64,000 bases of DNA from Gossypium raimondii (GCF_025698545.1 NC_068576.1:48415890-48479889); one strand, 5' to 3'. Numbered from the stretch's first letter, positions 1-12,400 are shown. The notes: generated by a model from the letters alone, not told the origin. Made by a program: numbers and translations.

Positions 1-822
1 AACATCATCTACTATTACACATAAGGCTTGAAAATCCCACTCTTCATCACTATCATCTTTTTTAAGAGTAGCGACACTTTCATTGTTGGAAGTTGCGATG
101 TTTCCTTAAACTTTTCTTATCCTACAATCTCAAGCAAAGTGTTAGGACTTACCGTAATTATAACAATTACCTTACCTCCTGCGGGTATTTTTATTCTTTC
201 GATTATCTTGCTTTGACTAGTTCTCTCTACATTTGTCTTTTCATCTATTTTGCTATATTTGTTTATGACCTTGAGATACTTGTACTTTCCTCAATTACTT
301 TGTTGACTTTGTTCTCAAACATCTCGTCTTTTACTAAACACGCTTTTCCTCATTTTTAATCAAAACTTTAGACATTTGATTATCTAAAGCCAGTATGATT
401 TCCTACTTGGTAATCATCAACTCTTTAGACTAACCTCTAATAGCCGTTACAAGACCATTATACTTTGGATTTAAGCTATGAATTATTATTCTTCGTAATC
501 TGGCCTCATTAGGCATTTCATCCAGAGCCAATTTTGCAATTCCACTACTAATAAACTAACTTTGGTAAAGTACTGACTTATCGACATGCTTCCTTGGTTC
601 AAAGTCATTCGTTGGCAGAGTGTCCCACATTTCATTTGGTGTCTCGACATCCTGTATGTGCTACAAATATTCATCATCTATTGCAAAGATTAGACTGAAC
701 GTCGTCTTCGCAGACTTAACCTCCCACTTCTCCATGTCATTAGCTTCAGTTGATGCTTTAACCTCATTCCCACCAACTACACTCCACAACTCTTTCCTTT
801 TCAGATAAAACTTCATCTAAAG
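1..822 (-). pseudogene. Ty1/copia gag pseudogene, C-terminal part with zinc knuckle
   Basis: Translating the minus strand from 822 downward in shifting frames gives copia Gag-like text: MKFYLKRKELW, then AIDDEYLEHIQDVETPNEMW, DTLPTNDFEPRKHVDKS, LALDEMPNEARLRRIIIHSL and NPKYNGLVTAIRG, followed near 100-170 by a decayed CCHC knuckle (CYNYGKS.HFA.DCR). Gag packages retroelement RNA. Several stops and frameshifts show that the copy is dead. The upstream part of the same gag (KINESNCNMWSL) continues beyond the solo LTR at 3581-3640, so one insertion split it. The downstream pol would lie before base 1 and is not visible. The family assignment rests on the Gag wording and order, not on a database match. 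Confidence 0.7.
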
Positions 823-1722
823 TGTAACACCCCCTAACCCCAAACCGTCGTCGAAACAGGGTTACGAGGCATTACCGGACATACCAAGCAATTTAAAAGT
901 AATTCTTAAATAAATAACCAACCTATTAAAATAATTCATAAATTGTTATAAATTTTACTAATTGATTTCATTCATTTTTAGAAAAATTTCGGCAGCATTT
1001 CTACTTATTTTTACATCAAACCCCCTGCAATTTAAAACCATATCATTTTTAAATATAACCAATCAACCAATTCATTTCACATTCACATTTTCTATTCTAA
1101 ATATTTCTAATCAAACTCAATCAACATAATATCAATTTAAAATTTAACAAGGTAATAAATAAATCAAAATAGATAAACTTCGTTCATAATAATTCATAAA
1201 CTTTTAATACTAACATTTTTTTTAACCATTTATATTAAAACATAACAACCTTTATACACATCCTATGTACATGCCACATTACCCAAAGGAAAATATACAT
1301 CACCAAAGTTATGCTGAAGTCGCGATTAATCTGGATGCTGAACCGGGACCTTTGACTTCTATCGACCTGCGCACGGAAACAACCGTACGCTGAGTATTTC
1401 ATACTCAGTGGTATTACCATAATTCAAATTATAACAATATTTAAACATGTAATGCATAATTCGTATATACAATTTAAATTCAATATCTCAACAATAGCAA
1501 TTCATCAACCAATATCATATATCCACAATTTGAGTTTGAACAAATCATGAACCTTAGGTTCATTTCTCAATCTCATTTCACATTTCAATTCACAATTCAA
1601 CTTTTTCATTTCATTTCAATAGCTCGTTTGACCAATTCGTTCGGTCTATCATTTCATCATTTACCCTATTAACAAAACTCGGACTTTGGCGGATACACGG
1701 ATCCAACCAAACACACCATAAT

Positions 1723-1852
1723 GGCACCCAGTGCCTCATCGGATAGTTCGAAGCAATAATTGACACCCAGTGTCTCATCGGCAAAGCCGAAGAAAGTTGG
1801 TACCCAGTACCTCATCGAATCTATCCGAAGAAATATAGTGACACCCAGTGTC
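1723..1852 (+). repeat. Four-copy array of covarying short hairpins in the LTR
   Basis: Four units of 37-41 bp each carry a 5-bp inverted repeat around the loop CCA: GGCAC-CCA-GTGCC (1723), GACAC-CCA-GTGTC (1762), GGTAC-CCA-GTACC (1799) and GACAC-CCA-GTGTC (1840). Each is followed by CTCATCG or TCATCG and a second small palindrome such as TCGGC-AAA-GCCGA or TCGAC-TCGAG-GTCGA. Stem bases differ between copies but change together on both arms, so pairing is kept. Its function is unknown; a structured LTR RNA is one possibility. Confidence 0.8.
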
Positions 1853-2169
1853 TCATCGACTCGAGGTCGAAGTATCCCTGAACTCTTCCAATCCTATGGC
1901 ATGCCAACTATATCCGACTCAGCCCGACTAGTTAATAGGGTATTTAAATCACATATAATCTCAATTCAATCACAATTTCTCACATTTTCAATCAATCATT
2001 TTTCCACCTTTCAATCAATAATTAATCCCCAAATTCACACATTTTCACAACTCAATACATTTCCATACAATTTAATACCATTCACGATTCGATTCAAATT
2101 CATTTCTCGCTTTCAATCAACAAACAATTCAAATATTAATTCATATCAACTATTCAATTTAATTCTCAC

Positions 2170-2228
<59 letters not shown>
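2170..2228 (+). repeat. (TAA)n microsatellite
   Basis: About 19 uninterrupted TAA units lie inside the solo LTR. They produce a spurious poly-Asn reading frame around 2167-2240 that is not a gene. Confidence 0.95.
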
Positions 2229-2232
<4 letters not shown>

Positions 2233-3580
2233 CCTATTTCATTTACCCAACACATAAATTAAAATTTAACATTTAATAATAAATAACTTGAATTATAGTA
2301 ATACAAACCGTAAATCTCCCGCTTTAGTCCTCGATAGCTTTCCCTTTTCCTTTTGATGCTGATGCCTCGGGTTCTTTGTTAGCTACGAAAATAATAATAA
2401 TTTATACTATTAATTTCAACACTAATTATGATAAATAATTAAATTTCTATTCAATTTCTTCATTATTCTCAATTTAATCCTAACTAAATTCACTTACTTT
2501 CCTAACTCAATTCACACTCTATTTCTATTCAAATTCCATCCAAACTCAAATTTAACTATCAAAATTTCAGCATATTTTCCTAATTTCGAATTTCTCTCAG
2601 TTTTAGTCCCTAAAACATAAAATTTATAGTTTCTTTTACAATTTAATCCCTTATCAATTCCAATCAAAATTTCTATCAAATAAACCCTCAATTCCATCAT
2701 TTATTCAACATAAACCCTATTCAAAAATCTATTAACTTTCTAAATATCAATTTAATTCCATCAAAACTTTGTTTTAAAACTTCTAAAACATTAGAATTAA
2801 GAGAAAAGGGCTAAATTGACTTACCAAATTAAATTTCAAGCCTCAAAACCCTATTTTCCTTATTTTCTTCTTTCTTTCTTTCTCCCTGTTTCTTCTCTGT
2901 TTCGTCACTTTCTGTTTCTTTCTTTTCTTTTGCTTTGTAATATCTATTTAATATCAATATTCATTTTACATTTGGTCACACTTATATTTTTACATTTGTG
3001 CCAATAGTTTTATTACAATTGTCATTATTTAATTTGTTTACCAAATAAAAATCTCATGATATAATTAATTAATTAATTAATATCTTTTACTTAAATTTTA
3101 AGTAAATAATAATTATAATACAAGTGTATATATATATGTTATTACACTTGTACCATCCTATCACTACACTTTTGTCTTAATTTTAACTTATTCCATAATA
3201 AAATAATATAATTAATATAAATTACCATTTAAATAAATAATTATAATAATTATAATAATTATATACATATAATACTTATATATATCTTAATTAAAATCTT
3301 AGATTTTAAGCGTTTATGCAGCCTCATTTCATATAAATGGCTTAATTGCCATTTTAGCCCTTTTCACTTTCTTTTAATATATAATTAGACTTTCACTCTT
3401 TATTCAATTTAATCCTTTTTACTAATTACTCATAATTAAACTAAATTCACCTATCCAAAACCTACTTAAACACACAACTAGCCTCGTAAATATTTCTAAT
3501 AATTATTTCTGAACTCAAATTACTAAGACGGAGGCCCGATATTATACTTTTCCGATGCCCGCGAATTTTGGGTCATTACA

Positions 3581-3700
3581 TAAAGGCTCCACATGTTGCA
3601 ATTGCTCTCGTTGATCTTCTAAATTGTGTTAGCTTGCGCACCAAAATATGTCATTAAGGATTTATTAACTCTTGTGCTACCTTAGCTATGTTTAGTCCCA
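3581..3700 (-). pseudogene. Copia gag pseudogene, upstream fragment
   Basis: The minus strand reads KINESNCNMWSL, the typical start of the copia Gag core (N-x-x-W). It joins MKFYLKRKELW once the solo LTR and one TAAAG copy are removed, with a TAG stop at the join. It is the other half of the pseudogene at 1-822. Confidence 0.6.
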
Positions 3701-4330
3701 AACCATAAATTAATTCCAGCCCTGAACTGTAAAATTAGTAGCACGTCCTCTTATGAGTGATCCTTGATTAAGCTAGCTCATGTTTGTAATGGTCCCAATC
3801 GCTATTTAACTAGCTCCGAGATCACTTATTGCAGCAATTGAAGGAGCAATAACACTAAAGGAGACTTAAGAAAGCATATACTCGACTTTGATTGCTTTCT
3901 AACTCACATATACATATGAAGAAATTCATAACCTATTTATAAGCTTACGATCAGATAAGAATAATGATTGATGAAGAAAGATCCATCGAGAGAGAAGTCA
4001 ATGACTTTAACACATTGTTGTTGTGTCCATAATTTTTTTTAAATTTCTTTTATAGTTATTTCACTGTTTTTTCTATTTGTAAATTTTAAAATTTTTAAAA
4101 TTTTTCGGATAATGACATCATTATAACGTTATGATCTGATAAGTGGTGAATAATGAGGGACTGGAAGTTGCAATCAACAGTTTTTACACCGATGGATGAA
4201 GGATAGAAAACATTATGTCTTAAACATAAAAAAGGAAAACTTTAAAGGCCAAAATAGAAATAAACGTAATATCTTACAAATCTTGAGCAAATCTTTAAAC
4301 CCGATTATCCAACCCAAGGCTCCAACTTGA
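3701..4330. other. Intergenic, nothing recognised
   Basis: AT-rich sequence with no coding reading, RNA motif or repeat that I could identify. It precedes the snoRNA promoter. Confidence 0.5.
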
Positions 4331-4362
4331 AACAAACAACCTGATTTGTTCCTGCACCTTTC

Positions 4363-4504
4363 TGGGCCGAAGAGCTCAAACCAATGCGCAAAATATATGG
4401 GCTGCATTATGTACATTAGCCCATCAGTCGTCAAACATAACCCTTAACCTTCTCTTCTCACCTCTCTATAAATAACCCACATAAACCTTCAAAATAAACC
4501 CTAA
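4363..4504 (+). promoter_or_regulatory. snoRNA/ribosome-biogenesis type promoter
   Basis: Three site II elements are present (TGGGCC at 4363-4368, TGGGCT at 4398-4403, AGCCCA at 4418-4423). They are followed by a TATA box (CTATAAATA, 4466-4474) and, about 22 bp further on, a telo-box AAACCCTAA (4496-4504) near the expected start site. Site II plus telo-box is the known plant promoter signature for snoRNA and ribosomal-protein genes. Two C/D-box snoRNA candidates follow downstream, which fits a Pol II polycistronic snoRNA precursor. Confidence 0.7.
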
Positions 4505-4608
4505 GTTCTTTGCCTTGTACGACATCCTACTCTACCACTTTCTCTCCCTGCGTTTCTTACAAAATCCTAACCTCCATTTCTTTTTATCTTTTTTTATGCT
4601 TTTCTCTG

Positions 4609-4682
4609 TTTGCCTATGATGGTATTAAATATACTTTGAGAGATTCTTTTTTCTCATTGAAAAAAATCAAATCTGAGGCAAA
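4609..4682 (+). ncRNA. Candidate C/D-box snoRNA 1 (orphan)
   Basis: A 6-bp terminal stem (TTTGCC at 4609-4614 with GGCAAA at 4677-4682) encloses box C ATGATGG (4616-4622) and box D CTGA (4673-4676), spacing typical of a ~74-nt C/D snoRNA. I found no convincing rRNA complementarity, so any target is unknown. It lies about 110 nt downstream of the inferred transcription start and ahead of the better supported snoRNA at 4811. The short run could be chance, but stem, boxes and context agree. Confidence 0.5.
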
Positions 4683-4810
4683 AAAAAAAAAGAGAGAGGA
4701 TGCTTTTTAATTCTTGACATTACATTGTGATTTGTTGTTTAGTTTTGATTATCATAAAAAGGGGGGGGGGGTTATCTCTTTATATATACTGTATACATAT
4801 GGAAGTGATA

Positions 4811-4901
4811 GGCAGATGATGATAAGAATAGACAGGGACATCTGCACTCCCTTCTGTGGGTGATTGCTGACTTAGTCTTAAATGGGAATCTCTCTGATGC
4901 T
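4811..4901 (+). ncRNA. C/D-box snoRNA 2, 25S rRNA methylation guide
   Basis: Box C ATGATGA (4816-4822) and box D CTGA (4894-4897) are flanked by a short GCA/TGC terminal stem. A D'-like CTGC (4842-4845) and a C'-like TGATTG (4861-4866) lie between. The stretch before D' (TAGACAGGGACA, 4829-4840) is complementary over 12 nt to 25S rRNA TGTCCCTGTCTA. The stretch before D (TGGGAATCTC, 4883-4892) is complementary over 10 nt to GAGATTCCCA in the same rRNA segment (rRNA recalled from memory). By the D+5 rule these predict 2'-O-methylation of the first C in TGTCCC and of the second A in GAGATTCCC, 11 nt apart. It would act with fibrillarin in the nucleolus. I do not know its plant name. Confidence 0.72.
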
Positions 4902-4909
4902 TTATCTTA

Positions 4910-6036
4910 TTTCTTTTCAGTTACCCTGCTCTTTTTGCTAGTTTTGTTCACTAAAGTTTAAACTTGCTTTGTTTCATAGTTACGAAGATGGGTTTTGATA
5001 TGTATAAAATCTAAAAATGGTTTCACATCGATTTGTTTTGAATTGGAGTATAAATTTTGGTAAGAGCTCACACTGTTCCGCTTTTTATATATTTTTTTAA
5101 CTTATATATTTGTATTTTTTTGGGAAAAAATTATCACACCAACACCCAAAATATTTATATTTATAAAAATATATGGGAGTGATAAAATTGTTTTATATGG
5201 TATGAAATATTACTTATTATCTAAAGTAAAGAGTATTTAATAATTTTATTGCTGCGTGAGCATTGAATAAATTATATATTTGTACGTAATAAAATTATTT
5301 AATTTTTCACTAATACGTTATCTTTTAAGAAAGGAAAGAGGATTACTTAAAAGGAAAGGTTATGATTCGAAAATGAATTTGGCTTCATCCAATATTATAT
5401 TTAACTTGATCTCAAATCAAAATCTAAAAGCCTAAACTCATTCATCACCTAAGAAGACCTAATGAATTATCTTTACAACATTAACATAACTCTGCGCCGG
5501 CACCTCTACTCTCAAACTCTCGTTTCTCTTTTTTATTTGGGTAAATTATATCATATGTCAAATTAAAATAATATTGTTTCTATTTTGGCCATTTTAAATT
5601 TTTATTATTACTCTATTTAAGATAATTATTTGAATTGGCCAATATTATAAAAAAATTCTTTAGTCCATTAATGTGTTATTAATGTGGCATTGTTTGACTT
5701 TTGACTAAAGTTTAAGGGCTCTTTTATAATTAATTCAAAGCATTTTGTTTGGTTTATTTGCAACATTAGAACCACCAATCTTTCTCACCACTTATCCTCA
5801 ATGCACCATCTTTATTGCTCCTCACTCATAGGAATAATGTTTCATCACAAGGGTGTACAAAAAGCATTGGTTGCATTTTGACCATCGTACAAATTACAAT
5901 CGGACAAACTTTAGGCCGGTTACTACTGGTAAGTTGTAGGTGAAGTTGGACTAAAAAACACGAGTCGTCATGTAAAGAACTTAGGGTGTTGTTGGATCTT
6001 GCCTAGCAGTTGAGGAGGTGACAAATTTTTCAGTTC
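4910..6036. other. Intergenic, nothing recognised
   Basis: AT-rich sequence without a supported gene. A short open stretch around 6010-6036 continues beyond the copia element at 13804, as expected for the pre-insertion site. Confidence 0.5.
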
Positions 6037-6041
6037 CGGTG

Positions 6042-6179
6042 TGTTTAAATGATCAATCTCATATATTGCAAAAATGACAGTATGTTTACATTTTATAGAC
6101 TATGTTTAACAAACTAACTAACTTGTATATAACTGATTTTGCTAACAACTAATTCTGCTAACTACTAACTGTCTTAACA
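6042..6179 (-). repeat. Copia 3' LTR
   Basis: 138 bp, TG...CA, matching 13661-13798 except at two bases. The minus strand carries TATAAAATG as a probable TATA box and an internal repeat of GTTAGCAGAATYAGTT. Confidence 0.95.
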
Positions 6180-6186
6180 CTCCCTC

Positions 6187-9100
6187 TCAAGTTGAGGGTT
6201 GATATATATCTATAACCCCTAACTTGGACACTAAGTACTCATGTTGCTTGATGCTTAAAGCTTTTGTCATCAAATCAGCAAGTTGCTCAGCTGTCCCAAT
6301 ATGTTGCATTTGAATTGTTCCATCCTTGACTTTATCTCGTACAAAATGACAATCTATTTCTATGTGCTTCGTCCGTTCATGAAAAACAGGATTAGCAGCA
6401 ATTTGCAACACTGCCTTACTGTCTGAAAAAATCAAGGTTTTCTCAAATTTACTAGGACTTACTTCCTTTAATAAACCATTCAGCCATACAACCTCTGCTA
6501 CAACCACTGCCATACTTCTATATTCAGCTTCTGCTGATGATCAAGAAACTGTAGTTTGCTTTTTTGACTTCCACGAAACAAGTGATTCTCCAATTTTAAC
6601 ACAAAAACCAGTCACTGACCTCCTAGACATGGGACACGAAGCCCAATCAGAATCACAAAAGGCAACCAATTGTGATTTGCTTGCTGAAGATAGTAAAATA
6701 CCTTGCCCAGGATTTTTCCTTATGTATCGTAACACCCGAAAAGCAGCTTCTAAATGTGATTTTTTTGGTCTGTGCATAAACAGACTCAAATATTGAACCG
6801 CAAACATTATGTCTGGTCGTGTATTTGTCAGATATAATAATCTTCCCAACAGCCTTTGATACATCGTAACATCCGTGACTAAATCATCCCCATCAACCTT
6901 TGTTTGTACATACTCATCATATTCAATTGACGTAAGTTTCTGATTCTGCTCAAGCGGTGTACACACTGACTTTGCATCCCCTAATCCTAAATCAGCTATC
7001 AACTCCAAGGCATATTTTCACTGATTCAATATAATTCCTTTGTTTGATCTCATCACTTCTATTCCAAGAAAATACTTCAACACACCTAAATCTTTCATCT
7101 TAAAATTTTGATGCAGAAGCAATTTTAACTCATTTATCATACTAACACTACTGCCTGTAATTAAGAAATCATCAACATAAATGAGCAAAACAAACATGTT
7201 ACCTCCATCCCTTTTCGTAAACAAGGAATAATCATGTCTGCTCTGTACATATCCTCCTCGTATTAAGGCCTCGGTTAGCTTCAAATTCCACTGTCGAGAA
7301 GCTTGCTTCAAACCATATAATGACTTACGCAGACGACATACACGAGACTCCCCCTGGCTGAGAAAATCAACCGGAAGCTCCATATAAACTTCTTCAGATA
7401 AGTCCCCTTGAAGAAAAGCATTGTAAACGTCCATCTGAAAAATGGGCCCATCATGAATAGCTGACATGCTGATCACAGTCCTAACCGTGACATGCTTAAC
7501 CACCGGAGAGAAAGTATCATGAAAATCAATCCCCGCCTTTTGATTATACCCTTTACCAACAAGGCAGGCCTTAAAACGCTCCACCGAGCCATCAGAATTG
7601 TATTAAATTTGTAAACCCATTTGCAACCAATGGGAATAACACCAGCAGGCAACAGAACCACCTCCCATGTACCGTTAGCCTCCAAGGTTTGGATTTCTTA
7701 TTGCATGTATCAACCCACCGGGAATCCAAGATGGCCTCATCATAAGTGTGGGGTTCAATTAAAGAAGAAACATTGGCAGCAAACAATTGAGTGTGATTAG
7801 GCAAATGAGAAGAAGAGTAAACACTAGCAATAGGAAACAAACTTGTGGCATAAGAAGTGAACGATTGATTGGGGCAGACGTAATACTTCATCCAAGTAGG
7901 CAGCTTAACAGACCTTGTAGTACGTCGTAAAAGGGATATCAGAAGGTACAGGAGCCATAGGAGAAGAAGATTCGGGTTCACAAGGTAAAAAAAGGGAAAT
8001 AGGTATAGAAGAGAAATGTTCAAGTTGAAGGAAAACAGAAGTGTCAGCATCAGGAAAAGATAAGAATGGTTTAGTAGGAAATGTGAAAGGAAATACCGTT
8101 TCATGAAAGACAACATCTCGGTTCACAAAAAAAGTTTTGGTTTCAAGACTGAACAATAAGTATCCCTTTTGTACAAGAGAATAACCCATAAACACAGACG
8201 GAATAACCTTAGATGAAAATTTATCATGATAGCTAGGAGTAGTAGCATAAGCAAGACACCCAAACACTTTCAGTCGAGAAAAATCAGGAGCCTTATGATA
8301 CAAAAGTTCAAAAGGACATTTCCATTTCAAGAGAGGAGTTGGAAGACGAATAATCAAAAAACAGGCAGTTAAAACACATTCGCCCCAAAATTTACTCGGC
8401 ATGTGCGACTGAAATTTTAAAGATCGAGCTATTTTAAGTAAATGTCTGTGTTTTCGTTCAGCAACTCCGTTTTGCTGCGGAGTGTGAACACAGGAACTCT
8501 GATGAACCACTCCGGACATAGTAAAAAATTCAGTACATTCATTATTAAAAAACTCAGACCCATTATCACTACGAACAGTTTTAATCGTAGTAGAAAATTG
8601 ATTTTTAACAAAACTAAAAAATTGTTTGAGACATATAAACGCATCACTTTTATTTCGTAACAAGTACACCCAAGTCATACGTGTGTAATCATCAACAATT
8701 GTTAAAAAAAACCTATGACCACTATGAGTAGAGACTCTATAAGGTCCCCACAAATCTATGTGAATAAGGGAAAAAGCAACAGTAACACGAGAATGATGAA
8801 TAGGAAATGGAAGTCTAGTTTGTTTAGCCAGTGGACAAACAGAGCACTTATGAATACTGTCAACATTTTTCATTGTACAAGAAAAATGAGGAACCTTATT
8901 GAGTCTTAAAACAGATGCATGACCAAGTCTATTGTGCCAAAGAAGAGATGAGTCTGTAGAAGCAACAGCAACAACAGAGGAAGGTAAAATTGCAGAAGTC
9001 TGTTGAGACGGATCCAGGATGTAAAGACCACCTCGTACTTTACCAATCCCCCTCATATTTCCACTGGAGCGATCCTGTATGAGACAGAAATGGGGATAGA

Positions 9101-9479
9101 ATGAAACCAGACAATGAAGATCATTGGTAAGTTTGGAAACAGAAAGTAAATTATAGCGAAAATTGGGAACATAAAGAACTCTTGTTAATGAAAGGTTAGG
9201 CAAAACTGTGCAATTTCCAATATGAGTAACCGAGACTGAAGAACCATCTGGAAGTTGAACACTCGGTGATTCTAATGCACATGCAACAAGGGATTCCAAG
9301 AGATGAAGGCCCGACAATATATGATCAGTAGCCCCGGTATCAATGATCCATTTGTTACCAATATCCACCATACTTGCTATACTGGTAGCAGCTTCAATCA
9401 CAGCAGGTTCCTTGTTTAGCAAATGTAGAATCTCATTATACTATTCTTGTGTAAACACTGGCGCTTGTGAACGAGACCC
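6187..9479 (-). pseudogene. Copia pol pseudogene (protease-integrase-RT-RNase H)
   Basis: The minus strand encodes, in order: aspartic protease (WIIDTGATDHI near 9350); GAG-pre-integrase (LLWHNRLGHAS near 8940) and an HHCC zinc region; integrase core (FSLIHIDLWGPYRVSTHSGH, VRSDNGSEF, QQNGVAERKHRHLL); RT (KWVYKFN, QMDVYNAFLQGDL, SLYGLKQASRQW, LLIYVDDFLITG); and RNase H (AFCDSDWASCPMSRRSVTGF, SSAEAEYRSMA, SDSKAVLQIA, HIEIDCHFVRDKV). Frameshifts near 7905, 7690 and 7600 and in-frame stops at 7015-7017 and 6538-6540 inactivate it. The stop before SSAEAEYR is consistent with a CGA to TGA change. The catalytic YVDD is intact. It continues from gag across the solo LTR. Confidence 0.93.
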
Positions 9480-9484
9480 ACAGG

Positions 9485-12400
9485 TGTAACACCCCTTACC
9501 CGTAGTCAACACCGAAATAGGGTATGAGGCATTACCAGAACCCATACGCTTGTAAACGTATTTAACCGAGTTATAAATTTCATCTCAATTAAAATTTTCA
9601 AAATTATTAACATGCTTTTATAATTTTTCATAATATATCTTCAAAATATTATGATCATAATAATTAGGGCCTACGAAACCCGATACATACTATGCAATTT
9701 AATGCTTCATTTCCATTTCATTATTTCGATATTTCATGTACCATCATTTTCATGAATTTTGTATGCATTACAGGTCATAGTTCATTTCAAATTCATGTTA
9801 TCTCACTTCAAAACTTTACCCATTATATCATTTAAATATCAATGGTTACATTTATTTTAGATCAATACCAATAATAATTCAATTCCATATTTTCTAATAC
9901 CCTTATTATTTTCCATATTTATCCCGTTGAATTTCTCAAAATTGATGGATTTTCGAGGTACACTTTTAGTGTACAATTCGGTCCGTCAATTCATATTCAT
10001 GTGCACATTTCCATTTCAAAGAGCACACTCCATGAACCTCATCCTTACAATGGATTACCGGTCGAGCTAAATCCCGCAAGATAGCACACTCCATGAACCT
10101 CATCCTTACAATGGATTACCATCGAGCTAAATCCTCGTAATATAAACTCATAGAGTATTGTCGGGATTACCAGTCCAAAGCTAAATCGCAATGACAATTA
10201 CTCTAATGAGCTTGGATCCAATTACTACCCGAGCTAAATTCAGACCCTAATTCGGATTACCCGTCCGGGCTAAATCAATTTTCCACATATTATTCGGGAG
10301 GGCTATATCAAGATCACCCGTCCAGGCTAGATCTTTTTCACACATATTCTTCGGGAGGGATATATCAGGATAGGATCACTCGTCCGGGCTAGATCCTTTT
10401 TACCGTCAATTCCTTTTCAGAGATCCATCGAATTTTCCTTTCATTCAACCGAGATTTATTTTCTCTTTTCATCCAGAATATCAATACTTCATCAGTTATC
10501 ATACAATAAACATCCAAATCATATTCACATCAATAACAAACATTTCAAGCATTTAGGAATATAATTCAAGTCACACGAACTTACCAGGCTAAATTGTAAA
10601 AATACTAAAATACAAGAGCATTTTGGTAATTTTCCATTTTCTTAATTTTCTACCCGATCTTGATCTAAATTAATTTTTCATTTTAATAAAACAACTCATT
10701 TCATGCAATTTGATCATTTTTGACATTTTTCCAAAATTGCCCCTAAAGTTTTACTTTTATTCAATTTAGTCCTCGAACCCAAATCATATAAATTAACCAT
10801 TTGTAATGCAAATCCATAATATTCATACATTTATTTTCCTCCTCCTCCTCTCCATTCCACATCCTTAATTTATATAACATGCTTATAAGTAATATTGTCT
10901 ATAATTTTCACTATTTTCTTGTAAATTTAATCAAAGTTGTCCATTTGAGTCATAGTCACTAAATTATTTTTATCTTGAGCTACAGAAATCCAAATTAAGA
11001 TCCGTTAATTTTCTCTAAAACTAGACTCACATATATTCTTGCCATAAAATTTTCAGAATTTTTGGTTCAGCCAAATGGTACAGTTTATTCTTTAAAATTT
11101 CCCCTATTTCACTGTCTGACAGTTCCGACCACTCTTCACTAAAAAAGAATTATCTAATTGTACAGAATTCGGATGATGTTTCCGTTTGTTTTATTTGAAA
11201 ATATACTCATCAAATATTCTAAAAATATAAATTTTATCCCATAATTATTTTTTTACAATTTTTAATGATTTTCCAAAGTCAAAACAGGGGAACTCGAAAT
11301 CATTCTGACCTTATCTCACATAACCTATTATATCTCATAATTTATAATTTCATTGCTTACACTGTTTCTTCTATGTGAAACTACACTCAATAAGATTTAA
11401 TTTCATATTTTATTCATCCTATAATTTGATTTCCACAATTTATGGTGATTTTTCAAATTTAACCTACTGCTGCTGTCCAAAACTGCTTTAGTGCAGAATA
11501 TTGATTACTAAGTCTATAACACTCTTATTTTCTTTTTTACACTATTTCTCAACACTTTCTCTTATTTTCTCTTCACTAACATATCAAGAACATATAACTT
11601 TATATAATAAAACCCTACATTAACATCAATCTCACACTTTTCAATAATATCAAACTCAAAAATATATTGAAATCATGATGTTCTTACCTTGCTCAATTGA
11701 CTTCAATCTTTAACTTGATTTTCTCTCTCCTCCAGCCTCTATTTCTTGAATCTAACTTGATATTCTAGCTCCCCATAGTCTTTTTGTCAATTTTCTCTCT
11801 TGGTGGCAATGAAAATTTCTTTGATTTCTAAGTAAAAATGGTGGATTTTTGGTGAAAGGACCAAATTGTAAAGAAAGCAAAGCTTTCTTTCTTCCCCTCT
11901 TCTTCTCACGCTAATGCATGCAAAAATGGTGGGGATGGCTACTTTTCATCCTTCCTTCCACATATATATATACTAAATAAATTAATAATAAAATAATATC
12001 ATTTAAAAAAAATCAAATTAAAATATTAATAAACTAATATTTATTTATTTATTAATCTAAAATATCTTCAACATCATCATTATCTTCTAGATTTCTCTCT
12101 CTTCTAATTGACCATTTTGCCCTTTATGATCTTTTAAAATTCCATCCTTGAGTCATCACTTAATTTGGTAAAATTGTGATTTAGTCCCTCAAACTTCTTC
12201 ACCTTTTTTCAAATTGGTCCTAATCCATCCATTTTTCTTAGTTTCTAGATTATTCCACCCTTAAAATATTTACACAATTGGTCCTTCAACTTTTTCATAT
12301 TTACACTTTAACCCCTCAACTTTTAAGTATTTACTCTTGGGTAACAAAACTTTTCTCAGTTTTGCGATTTAATACTTTCTTGAATTAATATGTTATAATT

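Larger units (their letters stand above)
823..3580 (+). mobile_element. Solo LTR, 2.76 kb, Ty3/gypsy-type, TSD TAAAG
   Basis: The block starts TGTAACACCCCC, ends GGGTCATTACA, and is flanked by exact 5-bp repeats TAAAG at 818-822 and 3581-3585. No gag or pol text and no second internal LTR can be seen. TG...CA ends with a 5-bp duplication are LTR hallmarks, so I read it as a solo LTR left by LTR-LTR recombination. Inside are a hairpin array (1723-1852), a TAA microsatellite (2170-2228) and AT-rich sequence. It interrupts a copia gag pseudogene whose reading resumes on both sides. A non-autonomous element without coding capacity is the alternative. Confidence 0.85.

Noticed and set aside
1760..2257. 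165-codon plus-strand open frame with poly-Asn
   Set aside because: It is produced by the hairpin array and the TAA microsatellite inside the solo LTR; no protein-like composition.
8429..8909. Plus-strand open frames opposite copia integrase
   Set aside because: Antisense shadows of the integrase coding sequence on the minus strand.
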